A DNA stretch of 64,000 nt, taken from positions 434,001-498,000 of the forward strand of contig CADEHE010000002.1 in the NCBI GenBank assembly GCA_902826775.1, in the 5' to 3' direction. Under the pieces are notes generated by a model, which saw only the letters and a list, made by a program, of their open reading frames with translations, was not told the origin of the DNA and ran no database searches. A program made the position numbers and the translations under genes. Shown in pieces: positions 50,835-58,779 of the stretch (positions are counted from its first letter, which is position 1; every line of letters starts with the position of its first letter). Origin of the DNA: an uncultured Pseudomonadota bacterium. GTDB taxonomy: Bacteria > Pseudomonadota > Gammaproteobacteria > Burkholderiales > JALYOK01.

Positions 50835-52223
50835 ATGAACGCCGCCGTTGCCCAACAAACCCAACCCGCTCTCGACGAACTCGCGCGCCTGTTTGCCGAT
50901 CGCTTCACCACCAGTACCGGCGTGCGCGACCATCACAGCAAAGACGAGTCGTGGCATCACCCGCACCGGCCCGACGCGGTGGTGTTCCCGAACACGACCG
51001 AAGAAGTGTCGCTGATCGTGCAAGTGTGCGCGAAGTATCGCGTACCGGTCGTCGCCTACGGCACTGGAACGTCGCTCGAAGGCAATTGCGTGCCGGAGCA
51101 CGGCGGCGTGGTGGTCGATTTGGAGCGCATGAATCAGGTGCTGCGCGTCAGCACGGATGATCTCGACGCAACGGTGCAAGCGCGCGTCACGCGCAAGCAG
51201 CTGAACGAATACATCAAGGACACTGGCTTGTTTTTCCCGGTCGATCCCGGCGCGGATGCGTCGATCGGCGGCATGGCCGCCACGCGCGCATCCGGCACCA
51301 ACGCGGTGCGTTACGGCACCATGCGCGAGAACGTGCTGGCGTTGACGGTGGTGCTGGCTGACGGACGCATCATTCGCACCTCGCGCCGCGCGCGCAAATC
51401 CGCCGCGGGCTACGATTTGACTCGGCTGTTCGTCGGCAGCGAAGGCACGCTCGGCATCATTACCGAAGTCACTGTGCGCCTGTACGGCGTGCCGGAAGTG
51501 ATGGGCGCTGCAGTGTGCTCGTTCGACACGCTCGAAGGCGCGGTGAACACCGTCATTCAAACGATTCAGCTCGGCATTCCGATTGCACGTATCGAACTGC
51601 TCGACGAAGTGCAAATGGGCGCGGTCAATAACTATTCCAAGCTCGACTATCCGGTCAAGAACACGCTGTTCTTGGAATTTCACGGCACCGAGGCCGGCGT
51701 CAAAGAGCAAGCCGAGATGGTGCAATCGATTGCCAACGAAAATACCGGCGGCACCTTTCAGTGGACGACCAAAGAAGAAGAGCGCCGCCGCCTGTGGCAA
51801 GCCCGCCACGACGTGACTTGGGCCAGCAAGTCGCTGCGCCCGGGCTGCTCGATTTGGGCTACCGACGTGTGCGTGCCGATTTCACGCTTGGCCGAGTGCA
51901 TACTCGAATCGAAAAAGGACTTGCAGGAAAGCTTCCTCATCGCGCCGCTGGTCGGGCATGTCGGCGACGGCAACTTCCATCTGGGCTTTCTCATCAACCG
52001 CGACGATCCGAAGGAAATCGCCGAAGCCGAGCGCTTGAACGAACGCCTCGTCATGCGCGCGCTGGCGATGGATGGAACCTGCACCGGCGAACACGGCATC
52101 GGCTTGGGCAAGATGAAATTCCTGACCGCCGAGCACGGCGATGCGGTGGCGGTGATGCGGCAAATCAAGATAGCGCTGGATCCGTTGAATATCATGAATC
52201 CGGGGAAAATCTTTAGCGTTTAG
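50835..52223 (+). CDS. FAD-linked oxidase (D-lactate dehydrogenase / GlcD-like)
   Basis: A 462-residue flavoprotein with a PCMH-type FAD domain (VVAYGTGTSLEGNCVPEHGG, then FFPVDPGADASIGGMAATRASG and LFVGSEGTLGIITEVTVRLYG) and a C-terminal FAD-oxidase domain with HVGDGNFHLGFLI and GTCTGEHGIGLGKMKFL, where the metal/substrate His residues lie. It oxidises a D-2-hydroxyacid such as D-lactate or glycolate and passes electrons to cytochrome or quinone. GlcE and GlcF genes are absent, so a single-subunit Dld is more likely than glycolate oxidase. A diverged fragment of its start lies just upstream. Confidence 0.88.
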   Translation: MNAAVAQQTQPALDELARLFADRFTTSTGVRDHHSKDESWHHPHRPDAVVFPNTTEEVSLIVQVCAKYRVPVVAYGTGTSLEGNCVPEHGGVVVDLERMNQVLRVSTDDLDATVQARVTRKQLNEYIKDTGLFFPVDPGADASIGGMAATRASGTNAVRYGTMRENVLALTVVLADGRIIRTSRRARKSAAGYDLTRLFVGSEGTLGIITEVTVRLYGVPEVMGAAVCSFDTLEGAVNTVIQTIQLGIPIARIELLDEVQMGAVNNYSKLDYPVKNTLFLEFHGTEAGVKEQAEMVQSIANENTGGTFQWTTKEEERRRLWQARHDVTWASKSLRPGCSIWATDVCVPISRLAECILESKKDLQESFLIAPLVGHVGDGNFHLGFLINRDDPKEIAEAERLNERLVMRALAMDGTCTGEHGIGLGKMKFLTAEHGDAVAVMRQIKIALDPLNIMNPGKIFSV

Positions 52224-52248
52224 CCAACACTCCGTACAGCTTCGGGCA

Positions 52249-52590
52249 CTACCGAAATATTGCCATGATCAGTGACATTCCAAAGAAACCCCACCCCAGG
52301 AATCGAAAGTTTTCGGCAAATAATCGGTAGTTGGTTTCGTTGTTCCGTTTGTCATAGTGATCCACAACAACCGAGAGCATCACAATACAAGCGCAAACAA
52401 TCGCGCCATACATGATCCAAGCAGGAACATCATGCAGATGCATCCCCCGAGACCGCCTGCCGGGTACATACAAATCGTTGACAGAGACGCCGTACGATCC
52501 GTAAGCGAACAGAAGAATTGAGAATACTATGTTTTTCGTTCTTTCCGCGGCGGGAATATGATTCGGAGTGTAGTTTGGATCCTCTTTCAT
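52249..52590 (-). CDS. Small membrane protein of unknown function
   Basis: A 113-residue protein with three hydrophobic segments (NIVFSILLFAYGSYGV, AWIMYGAIVCACIVMLSVVV, FLGWGFFGMSLIMAIF) and a charged N-terminus. It would lie in the inner membrane. It is on the opposite strand to the FAD-oxidase and hydroxyacid dehydrogenase genes and ends 26 bases from the FAD-oxidase stop. I do not recognise the family. The regular alternation of hydrophobic spans and polar loops supports a real gene. Confidence 0.6.
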   Translation of the reverse strand: MKEDPNYTPNHIPAAERTKNIVFSILLFAYGSYGVSVNDLYVPGRRSRGMHLHDVPAWIMYGAIVCACIVMLSVVVDHYDKRNNETNYRLFAENFRFLGWGFFGMSLIMAIFR

Positions 52591-52720
52591 CGATCTCCCC
52601 GAGCATAGCTAAACCGTATGCCTGTATGAGGCACCCATATTTTGCAACATTAGAGATCATGTCGAAAGACGTCGACAACAGCAGGCAAGATCTGGTGAGA
52701 CTTGAGATCGCATAAGAGCC

Positions 52721-53692
52721 ATGTCCTTCAAACTCCTGCTCTACCGCGACGACACCTATCCCGATTCGCACATCGCCGATCGCTATCAGGTCGCGCTTAA
52801 AGCCACTTTGCCCGACGTAGAAGTGGTCATGGCGCGCACGCGCGCCGAAGCCGAAGCGCACATCGCGACCGCCGACGCCGCATTCGGCAAGCTGCCGCCC
52901 GAACTGTTCGCGCAAGCCAAGCGCCTGCGCTGGATCCAATGTCCGCAAGCCGGACCGGATCCGAGTTTCTATCATCCGGCGCTGGTGGCGAGCGAAGTAC
53001 AAGTCACGAATGTGCGCGGCATCTTCAACGATCACATCGGCGCGCACATCATGGCGATGGTGCTCGCTTTCGCGCGCGGTTTGCCGCGCTACTGGTCGCA
53101 GCAAGCACGCGGCGAGTGGAAAAAAGGTGCGCCGACCTATCACCTGCCAGAATGCACGGCATTGATCTTGGGCGCGGGCGGCATCGGCGCCGAAGCGGCG
53201 CGGCTGTGCGCCGCCTTCGGCATGCGCGTCGTCGCCGTCGATCCGCGCCTGGAATCGGCGCCGCCGGGCGCAGCCAAACTGCTGCGGCCGGAACAACTCG
53301 ATCAAGCAGTGCCTGAGGCCGACTTCGTCATCGTCACGGTGCCCGAAACACCAACCACACGCGGCATGTTCAACGCGGCGTTCTTCGCGCACATGAAGCG
53401 CGATTCGATCTTCATCAACATCGGCCGCGGCGCGACTGTAAAGCTTGCCGCTCTCGACGCGGCACTGCGCTCCGGACATTTGCGCGGGGCCGCGCTGGAT
53501 GTTTTCGAAGTCGAGCCTCTGCCCAGTGACCACCCACTGTGGAGCGCACCGGGCATGATGATCACCCCGCATGTGGCGGCTGACGGCCCCTACCTTGACG
53601 ATCGTCGAGCCGAAGTGTTTCTAGACAACTGCCGCCGCTTTTACGACGGCCGTCCGCTGCGAAATTTAGTGGACAAGGCCAACTGGTACTGA
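52721..53692 (+). CDS. D-2-hydroxyacid dehydrogenase (NAD-dependent)
   Basis: A 323-residue D-isomer-specific 2-hydroxyacid dehydrogenase: NAD-binding GAGGIGAEAARLC (near 148), the catalytic Arg region FINIGRGATVKLAALDAAL, the Glu in DVFEVEPLPSDHPLW and the catalytic His in MITPHVAADGP. It converts a 2-oxoacid to the D-2-hydroxyacid or the reverse. It is placed between a FAD-dependent D-2-hydroxyacid oxidase and a DUF35 protein gene, 4 bases before the latter, which suggests a shared catabolic or CoA-ester pathway. Confidence 0.9.
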   Translation: MSFKLLLYRDDTYPDSHIADRYQVALKATLPDVEVVMARTRAEAEAHIATADAAFGKLPPELFAQAKRLRWIQCPQAGPDPSFYHPALVASEVQVTNVRGIFNDHIGAHIMAMVLAFARGLPRYWSQQARGEWKKGAPTYHLPECTALILGAGGIGAEAARLCAAFGMRVVAVDPRLESAPPGAAKLLRPEQLDQAVPEADFVIVTVPETPTTRGMFNAAFFAHMKRDSIFINIGRGATVKLAALDAALRSGHLRGAALDVFEVEPLPSDHPLWSAPGMMITPHVAADGPYLDDRRAEVFLDNCRRFYDGRPLRNLVDKANWY

Positions 53693-53708
53693 AGAGATGG
53701 AGTCCAAC

Positions 53709-54080
53709 ATGAGCACCGATCCGCTCGCCCAAGAGTTCTGGAAAGCCTGCGCCGCCGGCGAGTTACGCTACCAAAGGTGCGACGCTTGTAAGCAACCGCA
53801 GTTCTACCCGCGCCCGTTCTGCGCGAAATGCGGCAGCCCCAAGCTCAACTGGGCGACGTCAAAAGGCCAAGGCTCTGTCTACGCCGTGACCACGGTCGAG
53901 CGCGCGCCGACGGAAGATTTTCGCGCGCTGCAGCCCTACGCCATCGCGCTGATCGATCTCGATGAAGGCTTCCGCATGATGGCACACGCGGAAATCGGCA
54001 TCAAAATCGGTGACCGTGTGCAAGCCACGTTCTTTGCGCACGGCGAGCGGCAACTGCCGCGTTTCGCGCCAAACGCATAA
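53709..54080 (+). CDS. Zn-ribbon OB-fold DUF35 protein
   Basis: A 123-residue protein with a rubredoxin-like zinc ribbon (YQRCDACKQPQFYPRPFCAKCGS; pairs of CxxC shown here in part) and an OB-fold (GQGSVYAVTTVERAP, PYAIALIDLDEGFRMMAH, then a C-terminal KIGDRVQATFF). DUF35 proteins bind acyl-CoA and pair with thiolase-like proteins, as ChsH2 with Ltp2. The thiolase-like gene is at 49265-50398 on the same strand. ATG 53709 is preceded by GGAG; ATG 53697 is an alternative. Confidence 0.85.
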   Translation: MSTDPLAQEFWKACAAGELRYQRCDACKQPQFYPRPFCAKCGSPKLNWATSKGQGSVYAVTTVERAPTEDFRALQPYAIALIDLDEGFRMMAHAEIGIKIGDRVQATFFAHGERQLPRFAPNA

Positions 54081-54175
54081 CGCAAATCTCATAGCCTGGC
54101 CACGCGAAAGTCGCGTTATGCTTTGGCGCCAGGTGACTCACCGGTACGAGTTTACGACCCCGCGGCACTTGACCT

Positions 54176-54793
54176 TTACGCGCAAGCCGCCAGTCCTCGT
54201 AGTACCCCCGGCCGCGCCGCCATCATCGCGCCCCAGCGCGTGAGATTGGGCAAATCGCCTGCTTTCTCGGCCAGCGCTTTGCGCGCCGCGTAGATCGGAT
54301 ACAGAGCAAGATCGGCGATCGATAACTCGTCAGCCAAATACTCGCGTCCGGCCAGGCGCGCGTCGACAGCACGAAAGAAGCGCAGCAGCCGGTTCTCGAA
54401 GTGCTCGGTATTCGCCGGTGATTTCTCCGGCACCATCATGGTGAGCTGAAAGATGCTACCGCTGGTGCCGGCGCAATCGGAACACGCCTGCATCATCCAT
54501 TCGTACGCCGCGGCGCGCCGAGCCGCATCTTTCGGCAGCAGCTTGCCAGTTTTCTCCGCGAGGTAAAGCAAAATCGCGCCGGACTGCGTCACCGTAATCG
54601 GTTTGCCGCCCGGGCCATCGGTATCGACGATTGCCGGAATCATCCCGGCAGGGTTGATCTGCAGGTACTGCGGTTGCTTTTGCTCACCCGCTTGCAAATT
54701 GAGTTTGTGCGTCTTGTAGGCGAGGCCGGCTTCTTCCAGGCCGATGGCGGCGCGCTGGCCATTGGAAGTGCCGGCGGTGTATAGGTCGATCAC
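54176..54793 (-). CDS. Glutathione S-transferase (YfcG/Ure2-like)
   Basis: A 205-residue GST: N-terminal thioredoxin-like domain starting VIDLYTAGTSNGQRAAIGLEEAG, the cis-Pro region NPAGMIPAIVD, and ITVTQSGAILLYLAEKTG with the glutathione-binding Gln-Ser; a helical C-terminal domain contains LSIADLALYPIY. This is the YfcG/nu-class pattern (TSNGQR), a disulfide reductase type. Start GTG 54793 is chosen because GGAG lies 7 bases before it. It is the last gene of the phyH-dctPQM run, 66 bases after dctM. Confidence 0.88.
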   Translation of the reverse strand: MIDLYTAGTSNGQRAAIGLEEAGLAYKTHKLNLQAGEQKQPQYLQINPAGMIPAIVDTDGPGGKPITVTQSGAILLYLAEKTGKLLPKDAARRAAAYEWMMQACSDCAGTSGSIFQLTMMVPEKSPANTEHFENRLLRFFRAVDARLAGREYLADELSIADLALYPIYAARKALAEKAGDLPNLTRWGAMMAARPGVLRGLAACA

Positions 54794-54859
54794 GCGTAAT
54801 CTCCATGAGTTGACGATCGGCGCAAAGATTAGCACCGATCTCCGTTCGCCGCGCGCACA

Positions 54860-56173
54860 TCAATTTCCAAGCGAGGGCAACCACAACACCAGTTGCGGAT
54901 ACCACAGCACCACTAGCAGACCGAGACACTGCAACGCGATGAACGGCCACATGGACGCAAAAATCTCGTTCAGAGTGATATCCGGTGGCGCTACACCCTT
55001 TAGGTAAAAGGCCGCGGGACCAAACGGCGGCGTCAGGTAGGAAACTTGCATATTCATGCAGAACAGAATGCCGAACCACACAGGGTCGTAGCCGAGCGCG
55101 ACGACGATCGGCACGAAAATCGGCATCGTCAGCAGACAAATGCCGATCCAATCCATGACCATGCCGAGCAGTATCAAGATCAGCATCATCAATAGCACGA
55201 TGGCGATCGGAGGCAACGGCAAGCCGGTAATGGCGGCTTTGACGAACTCCGCACCGCCGGCCAAGTTATAAACGCCGATCATCGCGGTGGCGCCGAACGA
55301 TACCCAAAGCAGCACGCCGCACGTTTCCATAGTCTGCTGAAGCGCGCCACGCAACATGCGCCAAGAGAACTCGCCACGCACCGCCGCTGCGACCGCCGTG
55401 CCGACCACACCCATGCCGGCGGCTTCGGTGACCGAAGCGATCCCGGTATAAATCGTGCCTAACATCGAACCGGCCACCAGCAGCGGCAGCGCGATACCTT
55501 TCAGCAGCGAGAGCTTGGCACGAAACGACGGCGCACGTTCCGCGACCGGCAGCGGCGGACCGAGTTTTGGATCGAGGCTGCAGCGCAGGTAGATGTAGCC
55601 GATGTAAAGCCCCGCAAGCAGCAATCCTGGAATAACCGCGGCGGTGAACAAATCACCGATCGAAACATTGACCGTCAGTCCATAAATTACGAGCACGACG
55701 CTCGGTGGAATCATGCTGCCAAGCGAGCCGCCGGCGCAGATGGTGCCGATAGCAAGGCGTTTGTCGTAACCCAGGCGCAGCAGTTGCGGCAGCGCTACCA
55801 AGCCGAGCAGCACCACTTCACCGCCGATGATGCCCGTCATCGCCGCCATAATGACCGCCACCACCATGGTCTGAATCGCGAGCCCGCCGCGCAGCCCGCC
55901 GGCCCAGATGCGCATCGCGTCGAATAAATCCTTCGCCACACCAGAGCGTTCCAACAGGGACGCCATCAAAATAAACATCGGCACCGACAGCAGCACGAAC
56001 TCATTGATGAAGGAGTAGATGCGGCTCGCAAGAAGTTGCAGCGAACCTGGGCCGAACAACGCCAGGCCAAAGACGACGGCAATAAGGCCGGTAACGACGG
56101 CTAGCGGCAAGCCGATGGCCAGTAACAGCGCCATCGAACCGAACATGAGCAGCGTGATGAGCTCGACGCTCAC
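54860..56173 (-). CDS. dctM: TRAP transporter large permease DctM
   Basis: A 437-residue membrane protein with about a dozen helices and the DctM signature (SVPMFILMASLLERSGVAKDLF, then GSLGSMIPPSVVLVIYG and PPFGPAAFYLKGVAP). It is the ion-coupled transport subunit of a TRAP carboxylate uptake system. The start is taken at GTG 56173, which overlaps the dctQ stop (GTGA) and fits the family beginning; the longer open frame to 56332 lies inside dctQ. Confidence 0.93.
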   Translation of the reverse strand: MSVELITLLMFGSMALLLAIGLPLAVVTGLIAVVFGLALFGPGSLQLLASRIYSFINEFVLLSVPMFILMASLLERSGVAKDLFDAMRIWAGGLRGGLAIQTMVVAVIMAAMTGIIGGEVVLLGLVALPQLLRLGYDKRLAIGTICAGGSLGSMIPPSVVLVIYGLTVNVSIGDLFTAAVIPGLLLAGLYIGYIYLRCSLDPKLGPPLPVAERAPSFRAKLSLLKGIALPLLVAGSMLGTIYTGIASVTEAAGMGVVGTAVAAAVRGEFSWRMLRGALQQTMETCGVLLWVSFGATAMIGVYNLAGGAEFVKAAITGLPLPPIAIVLLMMLILILLGMVMDWIGICLLTMPIFVPIVVALGYDPVWFGILFCMNMQVSYLTPPFGPAAFYLKGVAPPDITLNEIFASMWPFIALQCLGLLVVLWYPQLVLWLPSLGN

Positions 56174-56685
56174 GCTGCTGCCTTCTTGCCCTTCAACCTT
56201 TCGACTAGCTGCGACAGCGCCTGCAACGCAAACAAGACAATGGCCGCAAGCATCAAGGTTTTCAGCACGACGGGCGTCGGCACGTTCCAGGCCGTGCCGG
56301 TGCGTTCGCCGCTTTCCCATGCCGGGCGGCACAGCAGCACCGCAGCGTAGCCGAGGCCTGCTAAGTAAGCGATGGTAAGCACGAGATTGATGAGATCGCA
56401 GCGGCGCTTCGCGTGCGGCGTAAAACGATCATAGAGCGCAGTGATGGCGATGTGGCGATGCTTGAGCTGCGCGTAGGCGCCGCCGAACAAGAACGCTATT
56501 GCAGTCAAGAAGATCGTCGCTTCATGCACCCAGATAGTCGGCGCGTTGAGCGCGTAGCGCATCACCACTTCGTAGGCGATGAACGCCACGTCTAATAGAA
56601 ACAACAAGCTCACGGCAATGCCGATGCCGTAGATCAGGCGATCGATCAGAGGAGTATCACCCTGGAAGTTAGATCGAATCTGCAT
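56170..56685 (-). CDS. dctQ: TRAP transporter small permease DctQ
   Basis: A 171-residue protein with four membrane segments (about 17-40, 54-70, 93-111, 135-155) and the DctQ pattern YEVVMRYALNAPTIWVHEA followed by FGGAYAQLKHRHIAI. It forms the membrane complex with DctM. It starts 21 bases after dctP and overlaps dctM by 4 bases. Confidence 0.92.
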   Translation of the reverse strand: MQIRSNFQGDTPLIDRLIYGIGIAVSLLFLLDVAFIAYEVVMRYALNAPTIWVHEATIFLTAIAFLFGGAYAQLKHRHIAITALYDRFTPHAKRRCDLINLVLTIAYLAGLGYAAVLLCRPAWESGERTGTAWNVPTPVVLKTLMLAAIVLFALQALSQLVERLKGKKAAA

Positions 56686-56706
56686 CTCAGGCCAATACTC
56701 TATGAT

Positions 56707-57750
56707 CTAGAGTAGTCCTTTGGTTTTTAGCAAGGCCAGCTGGCTATCAAACACCTTGCGTGCATTGTCGCTGCGCTTTGCGTAGGTTGCACACACCTGC
56801 ATCGCGACGGCACGGAAGCGCCGCCGCTCTTTGTCGTCCCACGCGACCGGCTCGAAGCCGAGTTGCTTCGCTTGCGCCGCAATCTTCTTGTCGGCATCAT
56901 CCATCTGCGCCGCCATGTCGCGCGCGAAATCGCGCGTGGCCGCCTCGACGTTCGACTGCAAATCGGGCGGCAAAGCCTTCCATTTGTTGGCGTTCACCGC
57001 CACGTCTGACATCGGCATGGAATGTATGCCCGGGTAGATCGGGTACTTGCAAAATTTGTGGAAGCCCAAATCCTGGTTCATCGACAGCGTGCCCCAATCG
57101 GTGGCGTCGATGACGCCGCGCTCCAAAGCGGTGTAGATATCGCTGCCGGGAATGTTGACCGGGGCAGCGCCCAACTGTTTGAAAATATCCTGGCCGACGC
57201 CCTGCGGCACACGCAGCTTCAAGCCCTTGAAGTCATCGATCGAGCGCAGCGGCTTTTTTGACGGCAGCGATTCGTAGTTCCACCACACGCCGGCGACAAA
57301 GTGCACGCCATATTTGCCGTAGATGGAACGCGATAACTGAAGCCCACCACCCTTGTCCATCCACTCTTGCATCTGCGCGACGTTGGCGTAGCCGCCGCTT
57401 AAATCGCTCATGAGCGCAAAAGCCGCGTCCTTGCCGGTGTTGTAGGCGGGCCCGCTGTGCTGACCGTCCAGCACACCGGCGGCCACCGCGTCGAAACTTT
57501 CCGCCGCTGCGACGATGGAATTGACTGGTTTGGCCTCGATCAGCAGTTTGCCGTTACTGCGTTTGGCGACGTTGGCGCAGAATCCTTCAAACAGCCGATG
57601 CGGCAGCGTGCCCGCTTGCCACAGCGACTGCATCTTCCATTTGATCGGCGCGGGTTGCGCGATGATGTAGGGTGTGGCGAGCGCCGCGGCGCCACCAGCA
57701 ACGCCGCGCAGGAATGCGCGCCGCTCAGTTGTCTTCACTCGTTGATGCAT
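56707..57750 (-). CDS. TRAP transporter substrate-binding protein DctP
   Basis: A 347-residue binding protein with a Tat-type signal (TTERRAFLRGVAGGAAALA), followed by the DctP fold (KWKMQSLWQAGTLPHRLFEGF, then KGLKLRVPQGVGQDIFKQLG and the substrate-binding helix DIYTALERGVIDATDWGTL). The Arg in LKLRVPQG is the usual carboxylate contact. It belongs to the group that binds 2-oxoacids or other monocarboxylates in some relatives. It leads the dctPQM genes, after phyH. Confidence 0.92.
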   Translation of the reverse strand: MHQRVKTTERRAFLRGVAGGAAALATPYIIAQPAPIKWKMQSLWQAGTLPHRLFEGFCANVAKRSNGKLLIEAKPVNSIVAAAESFDAVAAGVLDGQHSGPAYNTGKDAAFALMSDLSGGYANVAQMQEWMDKGGGLQLSRSIYGKYGVHFVAGVWWNYESLPSKKPLRSIDDFKGLKLRVPQGVGQDIFKQLGAAPVNIPGSDIYTALERGVIDATDWGTLSMNQDLGFHKFCKYPIYPGIHSMPMSDVAVNANKWKALPPDLQSNVEAATRDFARDMAAQMDDADKKIAAQAKQLGFEPVAWDDKERRRFRAVAMQVCATYAKRSDNARKVFDSQLALLKTKGLL

Positions 57751-57789
57751 TGCGGCTCCAGCTTGTGAATGGAAGCAGCGCAGCGAGCC

Positions 57790-58644
57790 TCAATGCCTCA
57801 CCTTCTCCGCGCCGCGATACAAAATCGTCTTGCTGCGCTCGACCGAGGCTTGCTGAAACGCCAGCGCATCGGGCGCCATATCGAACGCTGGGCGCGGCTC
57901 CGCCTCAAAGTTTTTGAAGCGGTCAACGCCGCGCACCAAAGTCGCACCGTCCACGTAGCCGGAGATCTGCTTGATGCGCGTTGGAATGTAGCGGATCGCC
58001 AAGCCGATGCGCCGGTCGTCGGTCTCGTTCGGGCGCGAATCGTGGAACAAGCGCACGTGATGCAGCGACATTTCCCCCGGCTGCAGCGGCATGTACTGCG
58101 CTTTGCTCTCATCTACCTCGACGGCAATCTCTTGCCCGCGCGTGAGCAGATTGTTGTCGGCGAAGGTATCTTTGTGCGGCACTTGATCGTGATGGGAGCC
58201 GGGGATGAAGCGCATGCAGCCGCTCGGAATGCTGCTGACGCTAAGCGCCACCCACGCAGTCATCACTTCCGGTTCGCTCAAACCCCAATAAGTCGAATCC
58301 TGATGCCAAGACACGTAGTTGGGCGTGTGCGCGTCCTTGATGAAAAAATTTGCCGACCAGCACAGCACATCAGGGCCGAGCACGTCTTCGACCGCATCCA
58401 GAATGGCCGGATGGCGCACCAAGTCGGCTATCCAAGTCAGAATCAAATGAGGTTTATGGCGCAGGATCGTTTTAGCCGCCTCGGGATGAGCTTGCTCAAA
58501 CGCCTCAAGCTTGCCGCGCAGCGCGCGCGCCTCTTGGGCCGGCATTACCGGAATCGGCCACACCGCGCCGTCGCGGCGGTATCGTTGCACTTGCTCGGCG
58601 GTAAGGCGCTTTAAGCCGCCGCCAGTGGCTGTTGCCGTTTGCAT
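57790..58644 (-). CDS. Phytanoyl-CoA dioxygenase (PhyH) family protein
   Basis: A 284-residue Fe(II)/2-oxoglutarate oxygenase. Iron ligands are His114 and Asp116 in SWHQDSTYWG and, downstream, His201 in HHVRLFHDSRPNETDDRR, where the Arg binds 2-oxoglutarate. Other marks are RFIPGSHHDQVPH. The family hydroxylates acyl-CoAs, amino acids, phosphonates or secondary metabolites. It is the first gene of a co-directional set with dctP, dctQ, dctM and gst, so it may process the imported acid. Confidence 0.9.
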   Translation of the reverse strand: MQTATATGGGLKRLTAEQVQRYRRDGAVWPIPVMPAQEARALRGKLEAFEQAHPEAAKTILRHKPHLILTWIADLVRHPAILDAVEDVLGPDVLCWSANFFIKDAHTPNYVSWHQDSTYWGLSEPEVMTAWVALSVSSIPSGCMRFIPGSHHDQVPHKDTFADNNLLTRGQEIAVEVDESKAQYMPLQPGEMSLHHVRLFHDSRPNETDDRRIGLAIRYIPTRIKQISGYVDGATLVRGVDRFKNFEAEPRPAFDMAPDALAFQQASVERSKTILYRGAEKVRH

Positions 58645-58779
58645 AGTCTTCTCCTCCGCGCCGGGTTTGGCCAGATAGAGGTTCGCCCGCGCGCTTTATC
58701 GGCCTAACATATCAGCGCGGCCGACGCAGCGCAACCGGCGCGCCAATCGCCGGTTTGGCGGGGGGTCCAGGGCCGATTG

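Noticed and set aside
50721..51809. Long open frame antisense to the FAD oxidase
   Set aside because: Runs through the REP pair and the conserved FAD domain; no motifs.
54095..54131. CCTGGC/GCCAGG inverted repeat between the DUF35 and gst genes as a terminator
   Set aside because: Stem is broken and no T-run follows on either strand.
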